A stretch of DNA of 64,000 nt from Actinospineispora acaciae DSM 45401 (GCF_000620785.1 NZ_JIAI01000012.1:1-64000); one strand, 5' to 3'; positions 46,770 through 55,259 are shown, counted from the first letter of the stretch. Numbers and translations are program-made. The notes: generated by a model not told the origin, from the sequence alone.

Positions 46770-48311
46770 ATGACTCTGACCCCTGACGCGAGCCCTCTTG
46801 TGCTCGCGGAGCGCTACCGTCTGGACGAGCGGGTCGGGGCCGGTTCGATGGGAACCGTGTGGCGGGCGACCGACCAGTTGCTGGGACGGACGGTCGCCGT
46901 CAAGCAGTTGCTGTTCCTGCCCGGCACCCCGGGTTTCGACACCCGTGGGTACGAGGAGGCCAAGCAGCGCATCCTGCGCGAGGGCCGGCTGGCCGCCCGG
47001 CTGCAGCACCCGCACACCATCGCCGTGTTCGACGTGGTCCTGCACAACGACGCGCCCTGGCTGGTGATGGAGTACATGCCGTCGCGGACGCTGAGCGCGC
47101 TGCTGCTCAGCGAGTCGCCGGTGGACCCGCTGCGGATCGCCGCGATCGGCTGGCAGATCGCGGACGGGCTGTCCGCCGCGCACGCCGCCGGCATCGTGCA
47201 CCGCGACATCAAGCCGGCCAACGTCCTGATCGGTGACGACAGCAAGGTCAAGATCACCGATTTCGGCGTCTCCAGGGCCGCCGACGACGTGCAGCTCACC
47301 CGCACCGGGATGATCGCCGGCACCCCGGCGTACCTGGCGCCGGAGATCGCCAGGGGGCAGACACCGACGCCCGCCTCGGATATCTTCGCGCTGGGCTCCA
47401 CGCTCTACACCGCCGTGGAGGGGGAGCCGCCGTTCGGCCTGGACGACAATGCCTACGCGCTGCTCTACAAGGTCGGCAGGGGAGACGTCCGCCCGCCGGA
47501 ACGGGCCGGCCCGCTGACCGACACGCTGATGCGGATGCTGCGCAAGGACCCCGCCGAGCGGCCGACCGCCGCTCACGCGCGCGAGGAGCTGGCCGCGCTG
47601 GTCGGCGGTCAGTCGCAGGACGAGCTGCTGGCCGGCCGCTCTCGCTCGCGCCCGCGCAACGCTTCGCCGAAGGCGCCGGCCGCGCGCCGGCCCACCGCCC
47701 GTGCCACCCGGGTGGACCTGTCCGTGCCACCCGACGCCATGCCGGTGCCCCCGCCCCGGCCGGCAACCGCCCGCGCCGGGGTCGGGCGGCCGGCGGGCGC
47801 CCCGGCCACCCCGCGTCCCCGGTCCAGGCGGCGGTTCTGGGCGGCGCTTTCGGTGGTCGTGGTGGCCGCCGGTGCCGCACTGGCGCTGGCCTTGCCGGGC
47901 CTCGGCGGTGGCGGCGGGCTCGGCTCGGTGACCGGCCAGCCGCCGGCGTCCGCCGCGCCCGGCGGGTCGGACCCGGCGCGCCCGGCGAACGGGCAGCCGA
48001 CCGCGGCCGAGCTGGAGGGCTTCGTCAGGGACTACTACGCGCTGCTGCCCGGCCAGCCGGACGCCGCCTGGGCCAAGCTCGGCGACCTCGCGCGCCGCCA
48101 GTCCGGCAGCCTGGACAGCTACCGGGGCTTCTACGGCTCCCTCGACGCGATCACCCTCACCGAGGGTCCGACCGCGGTGAGCGGCCGCACGGTGCGCGCC
48201 ACCCTGCGCTTCGAGTCGTCCAACGGCTCGACCAGCACCGAGCGCTACGAGTTCACCGTGGTGCCCGGCCCGGACGGCCGGCTGGTCATGAGCTCGTTCG
48301 CCCGCCGCTGA
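46770..48311 (+). CDS. Membrane serine/threonine protein kinase (PknB-type)
   Basis: 513 aa. Kinase domain 12-278: Gly loop GAGSMGTV at 23-30, Lys45, HRDIKPAN with Asp146, DFG at 164-166 and GTPAYLAPE. A Pro/Arg-rich juxtamembrane linker (290-355) leads to one membrane helix (356-378) and an extracytoplasmic domain of about 130 residues resembling an NTF2-like fold (FVRDYYALLPGQPDAAWAKL). No PASTA repeats. It signals from outside to cytoplasmic targets. ATG 46770, 65 bases after ALDH. The stop lies 4 bases before the MITE-like element. Confidence 0.95.
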   Translation: MTLTPDASPLVLAERYRLDERVGAGSMGTVWRATDQLLGRTVAVKQLLFLPGTPGFDTRGYEEAKQRILREGRLAARLQHPHTIAVFDVVLHNDAPWLVMEYMPSRTLSALLLSESPVDPLRIAAIGWQIADGLSAAHAAGIVHRDIKPANVLIGDDSKVKITDFGVSRAADDVQLTRTGMIAGTPAYLAPEIARGQTPTPASDIFALGSTLYTAVEGEPPFGLDDNAYALLYKVGRGDVRPPERAGPLTDTLMRMLRKDPAERPTAAHAREELAALVGGQSQDELLAGRSRSRPRNASPKAPAARRPTARATRVDLSVPPDAMPVPPPRPATARAGVGRPAGAPATPRPRSRRRFWAALSVVVVAAGAALALALPGLGGGGGLGSVTGQPPASAAPGGSDPARPANGQPTAAELEGFVRDYYALLPGQPDAAWAKLGDLARRQSGSLDSYRGFYGSLDAITLTEGPTAVSGRTVRATLRFESSNGSTSTERYEFTVVPGPDGRLVMSSFARR

Positions 48312-48314
48312 GCG

Positions 48315-48492
48315 CTAGTGTCGTGTAAACGAGGTCGTCTTACCCGTCTTCGGCGCCCAGGCGGCGCCCCGCCGCGTTGTCGTCGCCCCCGATACAACCC
48401 CGGTATCGGGGGCTCCGAATCAGACACAGCCTTGCGGTGCATCCACCTGGATCACCGAATCCGGGCAAGGAACCTCGTTTACACGACACTAG
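48315..48492. mobile_element. 178-bp MITE-like element with perfect 21-bp terminal inverted repeats
   Basis: The left end 48315-48335 begins CTAGTGTCGTGTAAACGA and is the exact reverse complement of 48472-48492. The outer CTAG occurs at both ends and could be a target duplication or part of the repeat. Inside, CCCCCGATAC (48386-48395) pairs perfectly with GTATCGGGGG (48403-48412). No coding capacity. It lies between convergent genes: the kinase stop is just outside, and the hydrolase stop codon falls within the right end. A transposase-dependent non-autonomous element is the best reading; it may also act as terminator. Confidence 0.8.
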
Positions 48493-49307
48493 ATCCGCGA
48501 CAGCGCCATCTGGGTGGTGGACAACGGGTACGGGCTGATCGCCTCGACGTCGGACTTGGCCAGCTCGCCGGCGAGCACGCCCCGGCACAGCTCGGCCAGC
48601 GTGATCAGCTCGGCGCGCTGGCCGGCCACGAAACCGGCGGACACCGGCTCGCCGTGCCCCGGCACCACCCGCTCCGGGCGCAGCGTGAGCAGCGCGTCCA
48701 GGGCGTCCGGCCAGCGCAGTGGGTCGGCGTCCTCGAAGGCCGGCGGCGCGCCCTCCTCGACCAGGTCGCCGGCGAACACCACGCCGCAGTCCGGCAGGTG
48801 GACCGCCAGGTCGTGGTCGGTGTGCCCCCGCCCGGGGTGCAGCAGCGTGGCCACCCGGCCACCGAGGTCCACCTCGGCCTCGTACTCGACGGGGGTGTCC
48901 GGCAGCAGCACCTCGGCCTCGGCCAGCGCGGCGGCGGACTCCTTGTCGCCGCGCTTGCGGTAGTACCCGACCCAGTGCGAGCGCTGCGGCTCGATGTTGT
49001 CCCGCAGCCAGCCCGCGCAGCCGTGGTGCGCGTACACCGGCGTCCGCCCACCGCCGGCGCCCGCCTCGGCCAGCAGCCCCGCCGTGCCGAAGCAGTGGTC
49101 GAAGTGCCCGTGCGTGATGGCGACGGCCAGCGGCAGCGCGGTCACCTCCCGCACGGCGCGCGCCAGCTCGGCGCCCTGCGTCCCGTCGCCTCTGGTGTCG
49201 ATCACCAGCGCGCGCTCGGCCCCGACCACAAGCCCCACCGTCAGGTCCAGCTCGGCGTACCGGCGGGCGAACACGCCGCCGGCCAGCTCCAACCAACGCC
49301 CCGTCAC
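48489..49307 (-). CDS. Metallo-beta-lactamase fold hydrolase
   Basis: 272 aa from GTG 49307. Metal-binding motif HGHFDHCFG, then GRGHTDHDLAV, the ligand Asp in VVFAGDLVEEGAP, and VPGHGEP complete the MBL fold. Likely a cytoplasmic hydrolase of unknown substrate. GTG 49307 is preferred because it gives the family-like start VTGRWLELAGGVFARRY, and TATAACC at 49322-49316 would give a leaderless transcript. ATG 49388, which overlaps the stop of the tiny upstream gene, would add 27 residues and cannot be excluded. The TAG stop lies in the right end of the MITE-like element. Confidence 0.88.
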   Translation of the reverse strand: MTGRWLELAGGVFARRYAELDLTVGLVVGAERALVIDTRGDGTQGAELARAVREVTALPLAVAITHGHFDHCFGTAGLLAEAGAGGGRTPVYAHHGCAGWLRDNIEPQRSHWVGYYRKRGDKESAAALAEAEVLLPDTPVEYEAEVDLGGRVATLLHPGRGHTDHDLAVHLPDCGVVFAGDLVEEGAPPAFEDADPLRWPDALDALLTLRPERVVPGHGEPVSAGFVAGQRAELITLAELCRGVLAGELAKSDVEAISPYPLSTTQMALSRI

Positions 49308-49340
49308 GCGGCAAAGGTTATAGCGTCCGGTGTCGATCAT

Positions 49341-49390
49341 GTGACCGACCGTCACCAGCGTGTCACCGGCGTGTCGCGGGCGTGTCATGG
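49341..49390. promoter_or_regulatory. 11-bp iterons and an inverted repeat before the MBL hydrolase
   Basis: GCGTGTCAC/GCGTGTCGC/GCGTGTCAT begin at 49358, 49369 and 49380, an exact 11-bp period (one helical turn). Next to them GTGAC-5-GTCAC forms an inverted repeat at 49341-49355. They lie upstream of the likely promoter of the hydrolase and are candidate binding sites of an unknown regulator. They also overlap the 3' end of the 57-aa gene. Confidence 0.4.
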
Positions 49391-49558
49391 GTGGAGCGGG
49401 TCGTCGTCGCCGTGGCGCCGCATGGCCGCGAGCCTGCGTCGCTCCTCGGCGATCGCTCGCCATGCCCGGTCACGTGCTCGCCGATCGATCCGGTAGGAGA
49501 GGACGATGACGAGCGTGCAGAGCGCGTTGACCACCGCGAGCATCGCGTCGACCCTCAT
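49385..49558 (-). CDS. 57-aa single-pass membrane protein
   Basis: The frame begins with ATG 49558, which overlaps the TGA of the upstream gene (ATGA), and ends with TGA at 49387-49385. It encodes a membrane helix (AMLAVVNALCTLVIVLSY, residues 5-22) followed by a strongly charged amphipathic helix (RRARDRAWRAIAEERRRL). The overlap geometry and hydrophobic-charged layout make a real gene likely even though it is below usual length cutoffs. No family is recognised. It may anchor or accompany the secreted protein encoded just upstream. Confidence 0.6.
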   Translation of the reverse strand: MRVDAMLAVVNALCTLVIVLSYRIDRRARDRAWRAIAEERRRLAAMRRHGDDDPLHP

Positions 49559-49842
49559 CCCCGGCCTCTCGGCACGATCTGCAGGTCGTACGCGCCCGGA
49601 ATGGAAACGCGGCCTTCATCCGGCACGCACCGGTATCTGACGGCCTGTCCCACCCGTTGCCGGTAGGCTCCACCACGCTCACACCGCGCGTGCGCGTTTG
49701 GGGGCCAGTACTCGCGTGCCTTGCACCACGGACTCTGCCCGGTGTTCGGACAATCCTTGATGACCGTATCGGCGGCCGCCGAGGGCGCCTCGCCGAACAG
49801 AACGACCGCCGCCGCAAGAACGAATCCGGTCAGTGTGCGCAT
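49555..49842 (-). CDS. Small secreted cysteine-containing protein
   Basis: 95 aa. A clear signal peptide (MRTLTGFVLAAAVVLF, cleavage near SAAA-D at about 24) is followed by a mature domain of about 70 residues with four Cys (DCPNTGQ, PWCKARE, RCERGG, YRCVPD), suggesting two disulphides. ATG 49842 follows AAAGGAAA on the minus strand. Translation is coupled to the 57-aa gene. Function unknown. It is divergent from the HTH-I36 gene, whose product also has an extracytoplasmic domain, so a functional link is possible. Confidence 0.75.
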   Translation of the reverse strand: MRTLTGFVLAAAVVLFGEAPSAAADTVIKDCPNTGQSPWCKAREYWPPNAHARCERGGAYRQRVGQAVRYRCVPDEGRVSIPGAYDLQIVPRGRG

Positions 49843-50035
49843 TGCGCCGTTTCCTTTCCGTGTTCGGAGGCCACGAGCCTCCTTGGGCTTCCGTCGCCAC
49901 TACAGCAGGCCGGGCACGGTTTCGGCGCCGTCCGCGCTGTCCCGGTATGTCACCGCCCGTCGCGCGACACGTTGAAGTGCGCCGATGCCGTTCCTCTAGA
50001 CTGATCCCCGCCGATTCACCAGCGCGGGGAGAAAC

Positions 50036-50701
50036 GTGGTCGTCAACGCATCCGACCCGGATGGCATCGAGACGCTCGAAGAATTCGGTGCACTTTTACG
50101 GGAGTTGCGCGGCAGGCTGACGCAGCAGGCGGTGGCCAGGCGCTCGGCGATCGGGCCGGTGGCGTTGACCAGGCAGCGGGTGTCCAACATCGAGAACGGG
50201 TTGTTGCCCACCGACGAGCAGCTGCGCTGCTACCTGCGGGGCTGTGGGAAACCGGAGCTGTTCGAGGACCTGGACCGCGTTCGCCGCACGCTGGCGGCGG
50301 ACGCGACCACCGGCGAAGCGGCCGATCGAGGACGCTCGACGGCGCCGAGGTGGCGGTTCGCGGCGATCGGCGCGTCGGTCGTTGCCCTGGTGGCGACGTC
50401 GGTGGCGGTGACGGTCGTGCTGAACAGGGGCGACAACTCCGGCATTCCCGAATGCGCACAGGGTTTCATCTGCTTCTGGGAGGAGCCGGACTTCCGAGGG
50501 CTTCGCCATCAGCTGGCGCCCGACTGGCCGAGCTCCAGCCGGTGCATATCACTTCCGTTCGTCGCTCAATCCGCCATGAACAGCAGCAATCAAGGCCAGA
50601 AAGGCTATGCCGAGCCGGGCTGTCCGGAGCCTGGAACCCAGCTACCCCCGTCGGGGAACACCTCGCGCGTTGTGAAGATCAGTTCGTACAAGCACAACTG
50701 A
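50036..50701 (+). CDS. One-component protein: XRE-type HTH, membrane helix and I36 inhibitor-like domain
   Basis: 221 aa. Residues 13-65 form a helix-turn-helix of XRE type (LTQQAVARRSAIG, then LTRQRVSNIENGLLP). Residues 107-130 are one membrane helix. Residues 140-221 are extracytoplasmic and match the peptidase-inhibitor family I36/crystallin-like pattern (FICFWEEPDFRG with Cys pairs). GTG 50036 follows GGGGAG, and a stem CCCCGC/GCGGGG (50006-50011 with 50024-50029) could mask that site. A cell-surface sensor directly joined to a DNA-binding domain is the simplest reading. Confidence 0.8.
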   Translation: MVVNASDPDGIETLEEFGALLRELRGRLTQQAVARRSAIGPVALTRQRVSNIENGLLPTDEQLRCYLRGCGKPELFEDLDRVRRTLAADATTGEAADRGRSTAPRWRFAAIGASVVALVATSVAVTVVLNRGDNSGIPECAQGFICFWEEPDFRGLRHQLAPDWPSSSRCISLPFVAQSAMNSSNQGQKGYAEPGCPEPGTQLPPSGNTSRVVKISSYKHN

Positions 50702-50782
50702 TCCGGCGGTCGGAGATGTCGCGGACAATCCGGGACACGCCGGGGCTGTGGTCGCGGCGGTTCGCCGTGGTCACCTCGGCGA

Positions 50783-51787
50783 ATGGTGTGCAGACCAGCG
50801 ATTACGGCGATTCTGACGGTGCTGACGACTGCCGTCCTCCTGGTACCGGCGCAACCGGGGTCCTGGGCGCGGTACGAGCGATTGGCCGACCGCTCGTACA
50901 CGGAGTCCGAACGCGCGGTCGCGCAGGTCGAATCGGCCGGTGGGGTCGTGCGGGCGCAGTTCATCGCGCCGCTGGCCTGGTATTCCGGAATCCGGTTCGG
51001 CTGGCGGTCCGCGCGCACCCGGATCTGGCTCGACAAGCTTGCCGCGCCGCGGACGCCGGCGGGTGGCTACGGGCTGTCGGTGCCGTTCGACGCCTATCGG
51101 GACGGTTCGGTCAACCCGGCGGACACCGGTTACACGATCACCGGCGCATGGCATGTCGGCCGGGCGCTGATGGCCGGCTATGACGGCGGCGGGGTGCCGG
51201 CCGAGCGGATCCGGCAGGTCGCGGGGTGGCTGACCCGGTTGCGGCCGGCGGCGGGTGGGAGGTGCCCGGCGTACTCGGACAGCGCCCACGACGCCGGCAG
51301 GCCCTGCGTGTGGAACGTGTCGGCCGTCGCGGCCTGGTTCCTCGCCGAGGCGGCCCGGCGTGGCCTGGCGCCGGGCTCGGTGTGGGGGCTGATCCGGGCC
51401 TGGCGCGCCGAGCTGGCCGCCGCCTACCGCCCGGACCTCGGCGGCTGGCCCTACGCGGCGGGCGGTTCGGCGGCCCAGGACGCGTGGCACAACGTCCCGG
51501 TGGTGGCCTCGATGGCCGCGCTCGATCCCGCCCTCGGCCGGGTCGCGCTGGCCGCGCACCTCGACCGGTTCCCGGGCTCGGCGGCGAACGCGGACCTGCT
51601 CCCGCTGGACTGCGCCGAGGCCGACCGCGCGTTCCCGGCCATCGAGAGGACCGCCACCCGGCCGGCGCGCACCCCGCTGGAGACCTTGCAGAGCCGTGCC
51701 GGCTACCCGCCGTTGCTGCTGCTGGCCGAGCTGGGCTGCGCGGACCGCTACCCGGTCGGCTCCAGCGGCGCGCGCGCCGGCCGGTGA
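50783..51787 (+). CDS. Secreted protein of unknown function, helical-repeat-like
   Basis: 334 aa. Residues 1-29 form a signal peptide (ITAILTVLTTAVLLVPAQP). The mature part is Ala/Trp/Arg-rich helical sequence with segments such as GGYGLSVPFDAYRDG, PADTGYTITGAWHVGRALM and VWNVSAVAAWFLAEA that suggest an alpha/alpha-toroid, as in polysaccharide lyases or terpene cyclases; no catalytic motif is certain. ATG 50783 has a weak ribosome site. The 3' end overlaps the convergent MpaB gene by 40 bases. Confidence 0.75.
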   Translation: MVCRPAITAILTVLTTAVLLVPAQPGSWARYERLADRSYTESERAVAQVESAGGVVRAQFIAPLAWYSGIRFGWRSARTRIWLDKLAAPRTPAGGYGLSVPFDAYRDGSVNPADTGYTITGAWHVGRALMAGYDGGGVPAERIRQVAGWLTRLRPAAGGRCPAYSDSAHDAGRPCVWNVSAVAAWFLAEAARRGLAPGSVWGLIRAWRAELAAAYRPDLGGWPYAAGGSAAQDAWHNVPVVASMAALDPALGRVALAAHLDRFPGSAANADLLPLDCAEADRAFPAIERTATRPARTPLETLQSRAGYPPLLLLAELGCADRYPVGSSGARAGR

Positions 51788-52977
51788 TCGCTGTAGCCCA
51801 GGTCGGCGTGCACCGCGTCGACCGCCTGCCCGACCAGCCGCCGCCGGGTGGACGCCCCGACCAGCTCGCTGAGTCGGGTGGCGCCGGGCACGACCGAACG
51901 GGCCAGCTCCAGCGCGAGGTTGGCCGCCGAGATGCCGAGCACGGCGGCCTGGAACGGCTTGTTGTCCGGCAGGCCGAGGAAGTCCGCGTTGCGCCGGCCG
52001 AGCACGAGCCGGCTGTACGAGCTGACGAAGTTCCCCACCGCCCACCGGGTGAGCCGGTCCACCGCCCGGTCGCCGCCCGGGCCGACCGTGGTGACCAGCG
52101 CCTGCGCGAGCCGGTAGGAGTCCTCGTCGGGGACGAACTCGGTGGCCGCCTCCAGCCAGAACACCCGCCAGGTGTCCGCCTCGGTGGCCGGCAGCAGCTC
52201 CGCGTCCACCCCCATCAGGAAGCCCACGTACCGCCACAGGTGCACCACGGCGGCCCGCTCATCGGCGGTGTAGCGCATGCCCAGCGCCTGGGTGCCGACC
52301 AGGAACGCCAGCGAGAACAGCACCAGCGTGCCGACCGTCTGCACCTGGTTCACCGGGTGGTCCCAGGCCTGGTAGTCCCAGTCCCGGCGCCGGCGCATGG
52401 CCGCGCGCACCTGCGCGTGCATGACCCGGACCCGGACCGTGTTCTGGAAACCGGCCGCGTCCCTGGCCAGCCCGCCGGGCTCGGTCGCGTCCAGCCACCA
52501 GCTCGCGGTCTCCACCAGCCGGCGCGGCGCGGCGGCCTCCAGGTTCCCGGTGGCGACCAGCGTCTTGTCCGGCCGCGACGCCAGGTAGCCGCCCATCAGC
52601 GCCAGCCCGCGCAGCGCGAACAGCCCCCACACCCCGCCGCGCCGGATGGCCCGCGCGCCCAGCTCCAACTGCTCCGCGTCCAGCCAGAACGGCACCTCGT
52701 CGACCTGCGCGAACAACGCGCGCAGCGCTTCGGGGGCGTTCGGGACCGAGTCGATGCCGTCGCGCAGCGCCCGCTCGAACGACCGGCGGTCCATCTTCTC
52801 GACGACGGCATCGGCCAGCGGGTCGCCGACGGCGGCGAAGGCGCGGAACCGCTCCAGCTGCCGGCGGGTCGCGCGGATCTCGCCCGGCGCGAACCGGCGC
52901 AGGAACACGTTGTACGGGAACTCGGTGAGGAACTCCGGATGGGGGAGCAGGTCCTCCGGCGGCGACTGGTCTGTCAC
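51748..52977 (-). CDS. Oxygenase MpaB family protein (DUF2236)
   Basis: 409 aa, related to the latex-clearing/MpaB haem-dependent family. Typical stretches are WWLDATEPGGLARDAAGFQ, NTVRVRVMHAQVRAAMRRR with the haem-side His, and DYQAWDHPVNQVQTVGTLV. No Tat signal, in contrast to rubber-degrading Lcp, so the substrate is probably intracellular. GTG 52977. It shares 40 bases with the preceding convergent gene. Function in this organism unknown. Confidence 0.85.
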   Translation of the reverse strand: MTDQSPPEDLLPHPEFLTEFPYNVFLRRFAPGEIRATRRQLERFRAFAAVGDPLADAVVEKMDRRSFERALRDGIDSVPNAPEALRALFAQVDEVPFWLDAEQLELGARAIRRGGVWGLFALRGLALMGGYLASRPDKTLVATGNLEAAAPRRLVETASWWLDATEPGGLARDAAGFQNTVRVRVMHAQVRAAMRRRRDWDYQAWDHPVNQVQTVGTLVLFSLAFLVGTQALGMRYTADERAAVVHLWRYVGFLMGVDAELLPATEADTWRVFWLEAATEFVPDEDSYRLAQALVTTVGPGGDRAVDRLTRWAVGNFVSSYSRLVLGRRNADFLGLPDNKPFQAAVLGISAANLALELARSVVPGATRLSELVGASTRRRLVGQAVDAVHADLGYSDHRPARAPLEPTG

Positions 52978-53094
52978 GTGACCGGCACCTCCCAGCCAAT
53001 ACTGAGGACAACTGTCATCAGACAGTGATATATGACGATGACGCGCACGGCCGCCGGTGTCAAGGGCGCACTACCCGTTTGGCAGGATTGCGCC

Positions 53095-53562
53095 GTGCGC
53101 GTCTACCTCGGCTCCGACCACGCCGGTTTCGACCTCAAGTCGCGGCTGCTCGCGCATCTGGCCCAGGCCGGCCACGAGGTCGTCGACGTCGGCGCGGCCA
53201 GCTATGACGCCGAGGACGACTACCCGCCGTACTGCCTGGAGACCGCGCGGCGGGTGGTGGCCGACCCGGGCAGCCTCGGCGTGGTGATCGGCGGTTCGGG
53301 CAACGGCGAGCAGATCGCCGCGAACAAGGTGGCCGGCTGCCGGGCCGCGCTGGCCTGGAGCACCGAGACCGCCCGGCTGGCCCGCGAGCACAACGACGCC
53401 CAGGTGGTCGGCGTCGGCGCCCGGATGCACTCCGAGGACGAGGCGCTGGCGATCGTGGACGCCTTCCTGGCCACGCCGTTCTCCGGCGCGCCCCGCCACG
53501 CCCGCCGGATCGCCCAGCTCGCCGGCTACGAGGCCACCGGCGCGATCCCCGGCCCGGCCTGA
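53095..53562 (+). CDS. rpiB: Ribose-5-phosphate isomerase B
   Basis: 155 aa. Starts VRVYLGSDHAGFDLK with the conserved Asp-His pair, has DYPPYCLETA and the phosphate loop GGSGNGEQIAANKV. The catalytic base is Glu72 in GNGEQ, as in the mycobacterial enzyme, where the E. coli type has Cys. It interconverts ribose-5-P and ribulose-5-P in the pentose phosphate pathway. GTG 53095 is chosen over the upstream ATG at 53032 because it gives the canonical N terminus. Together with the following glycosylase it matches Rv2465c-Rv2464c (recalled). Confidence 0.96.
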   Translation: MRVYLGSDHAGFDLKSRLLAHLAQAGHEVVDVGAASYDAEDDYPPYCLETARRVVADPGSLGVVIGGSGNGEQIAANKVAGCRAALAWSTETARLAREHNDAQVVGVGARMHSEDEALAIVDAFLATPFSGAPRHARRIAQLAGYEATGAIPGPA

Positions 53563-53567
53563 GCGCC

Positions 53568-54383
53568 ATGCCCGAGGGACACACGCTGCACCGGCTGGCC
53601 CGGTCGCACACCAAGCTGTTCGGCAAGGCCCCGGTGGAGGTGTCCAGCCCGCAGGGCCGGTTCGCGGCGGCCGCGCGGCTGCTGGACGGCAAGATACTGG
53701 TCCGCGCGCAGGCGCACGGCAAGCACCTGTTCCACAGCTACGGCCCCGACCAGGTGGTGCACGTGCACCTGGGGTTGTACGGCACGTTCACCGAAGGCCC
53801 GGTGCCGGCCGAGACGCCGCCGCGCGGGCAGGTGCGGATGCGGCTGGTCGGCGCCACCCACTTCACCGACCTGCGCGGCCCCGCTGCCTGCGAGCTGCTC
53901 ACCGACGGCGAGGTGGCCGCCGTGCGCGCCCGCCTCGGCCCCGACCCGCTGCGCCGCGACGCCGACCCCGAGCGGGCCTGGACCAAGGTGTCCCGCTCCC
54001 GCACCCCGCTGGCCGTGCGACTGATGGACCAGTCGGTGGTGGCCGGCGTCGGCAACGTCTACCGCGCCGAGCTGCTGTTCCGGCACGGCCTGGACCCGAT
54101 GCTGCCCGGCCGCTCGCTGGCGCGCGAGCAATGGGACGCGATGTGGGCCGACCTGGTGGCGCTGATGCGCGACGGCGTGCGCCGGGGCCGCATCGACACC
54201 GTCCGCCCCGAGCACGACCCGAAGGTGACCGGCCGCCCGCCCCGCCAGGACCGCCACGGCGGCGAGGTCTACGTCTACCGCCGCGCCGGCCAGCCCTGCC
54301 TGGTCTGCGGCACGCCCGTACTCACCACCGAACTGGCCGGCCGCAACCTCTACTGGTGCCCGACCTGCCAGCCCGCCGCCTGA
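53568..54383 (+). CDS. Fpg/Nei-family DNA glycosylase (Nei2-like)
   Basis: 271 aa. Begins MPEGHTLH, so Pro2 (nucleophile) and Glu3 are in place. The helix-two-turn-helix contains VVAGVGNVYRAELLFRHGLD and the C terminus is a zinc finger (CLVCG and WCPTCQ). It removes oxidised bases and cleaves the abasic site. The PEGHT start and GKHLF segment indicate the Nei branch more than MutM. It begins 6 bases after rpiB and shares its transcript. Confidence 0.94.
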   Translation: MPEGHTLHRLARSHTKLFGKAPVEVSSPQGRFAAAARLLDGKILVRAQAHGKHLFHSYGPDQVVHVHLGLYGTFTEGPVPAETPPRGQVRMRLVGATHFTDLRGPAACELLTDGEVAAVRARLGPDPLRRDADPERAWTKVSRSRTPLAVRLMDQSVVAGVGNVYRAELLFRHGLDPMLPGRSLAREQWDAMWADLVALMRDGVRRGRIDTVRPEHDPKVTGRPPRQDRHGGEVYVYRRAGQPCLVCGTPVLTTELAGRNLYWCPTCQPAA

Positions 54384-54388
54384 GGCCG

Positions 54389-55141
54389 CTAGAAGTCCCC
54401 GCCGCCGAAGTCGCCGCCCCCGAAGTCCCCGCCGCCCCAGTCGCCACCGCCGAAGTCGCCGCCGCCCATGTCCGCGCCGCCCATGTCGCCGGCACCCATG
54501 GCCTGCGCGTCGTGGAAGCCGTCCGCGTACGCCGTCCCGTGCATGCCGCTGAACAGCGCGTCCATCAGCAGGAACGAGCCGATGCCGGCGGCCCCGGCGA
54601 CCAGCGCGGTCTTCCACCACGGCTCGGAGTACCAGCCGGAGGGCACCGGCCGCCCGTTGACCATGCCGCCCGGGTAGTAGTGCGAGTTGCGGTCCGAGGG
54701 GACCGGCGCGGCGCTGTAGTGGTGGCCCTCGACGTCGACCTCCCTGGCCTCGGTCACCGAGCCGGCCCGCTGCTGGCCGGGCAGCGCGGGCAGCTCGGGG
54801 CCCGGGTCCAGGTTCATCGCGGTGCGCGCCGCGCGCACGTAGTAGAGCCCCTCGTAGGCGGTCTCGGTGACCTGGCGGCACTGCGGGACGGTCTTCGCCT
54901 GGTCGAGCTGCGAGCCGGCCGCGTTGTACCGCTCGGAGGCATCCGCCATTGCCTGCATGGACGCCTCGTTGGTGCCCTGCAGGTTGAGCACCGAGCCGCC
55001 GAGCCGTTCCACCCAGCGGCGGGCCTCGGACTTGGCGTCGTCCAGCTCCCGCTGTTGGGCCTTGGCGCGCTGCTTGGCCAGCCAGACGATGCCGGCGATG
55101 ATGGCCAAAATGATCAGGACAACCACGATGGTGCCGGTCAC
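54389..55141 (-). CDS. Membrane protein with Gly/Asp-rich C-terminal repeats
   Basis: 250 aa. N-terminal membrane helix (TIVVVLIILAIIAGIVWL), a coiled-coil region (KAQQRELDDAKSEARRWVE), a middle domain that includes CRQVTETAYEGLYYVRAAR, a second hydrophobic segment (ALVAGAAGIGSFLLMDALF, about 183-202) and a tail of repeated GGGDF/GGGDW pentapeptides. The layout resembles actinobacterial DUF1542-like proteins of unknown function. GTG 55141. It is convergent with the glycosylase gene (5-base gap). Confidence 0.8.
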   Translation of the reverse strand: MTGTIVVVLIILAIIAGIVWLAKQRAKAQQRELDDAKSEARRWVERLGGSVLNLQGTNEASMQAMADASERYNAAGSQLDQAKTVPQCRQVTETAYEGLYYVRAARTAMNLDPGPELPALPGQQRAGSVTEAREVDVEGHHYSAAPVPSDRNSHYYPGGMVNGRPVPSGWYSEPWWKTALVAGAAGIGSFLLMDALFSGMHGTAYADGFHDAQAMGAGDMGGADMGGGDFGGGDWGGGDFGGGDFGGGDF

Positions 55142-55259
55142 CGGGGGTGCACCTCACTCGGTTTCGCTGGCGGCCTCGATTTGGGGAGCCGCCACTCCTG
55201 TGGTGAACGGATCAGCGCGCCGCCGGGTTCCCGGGGTCCGAACGGCCTAGCTTGATCAC

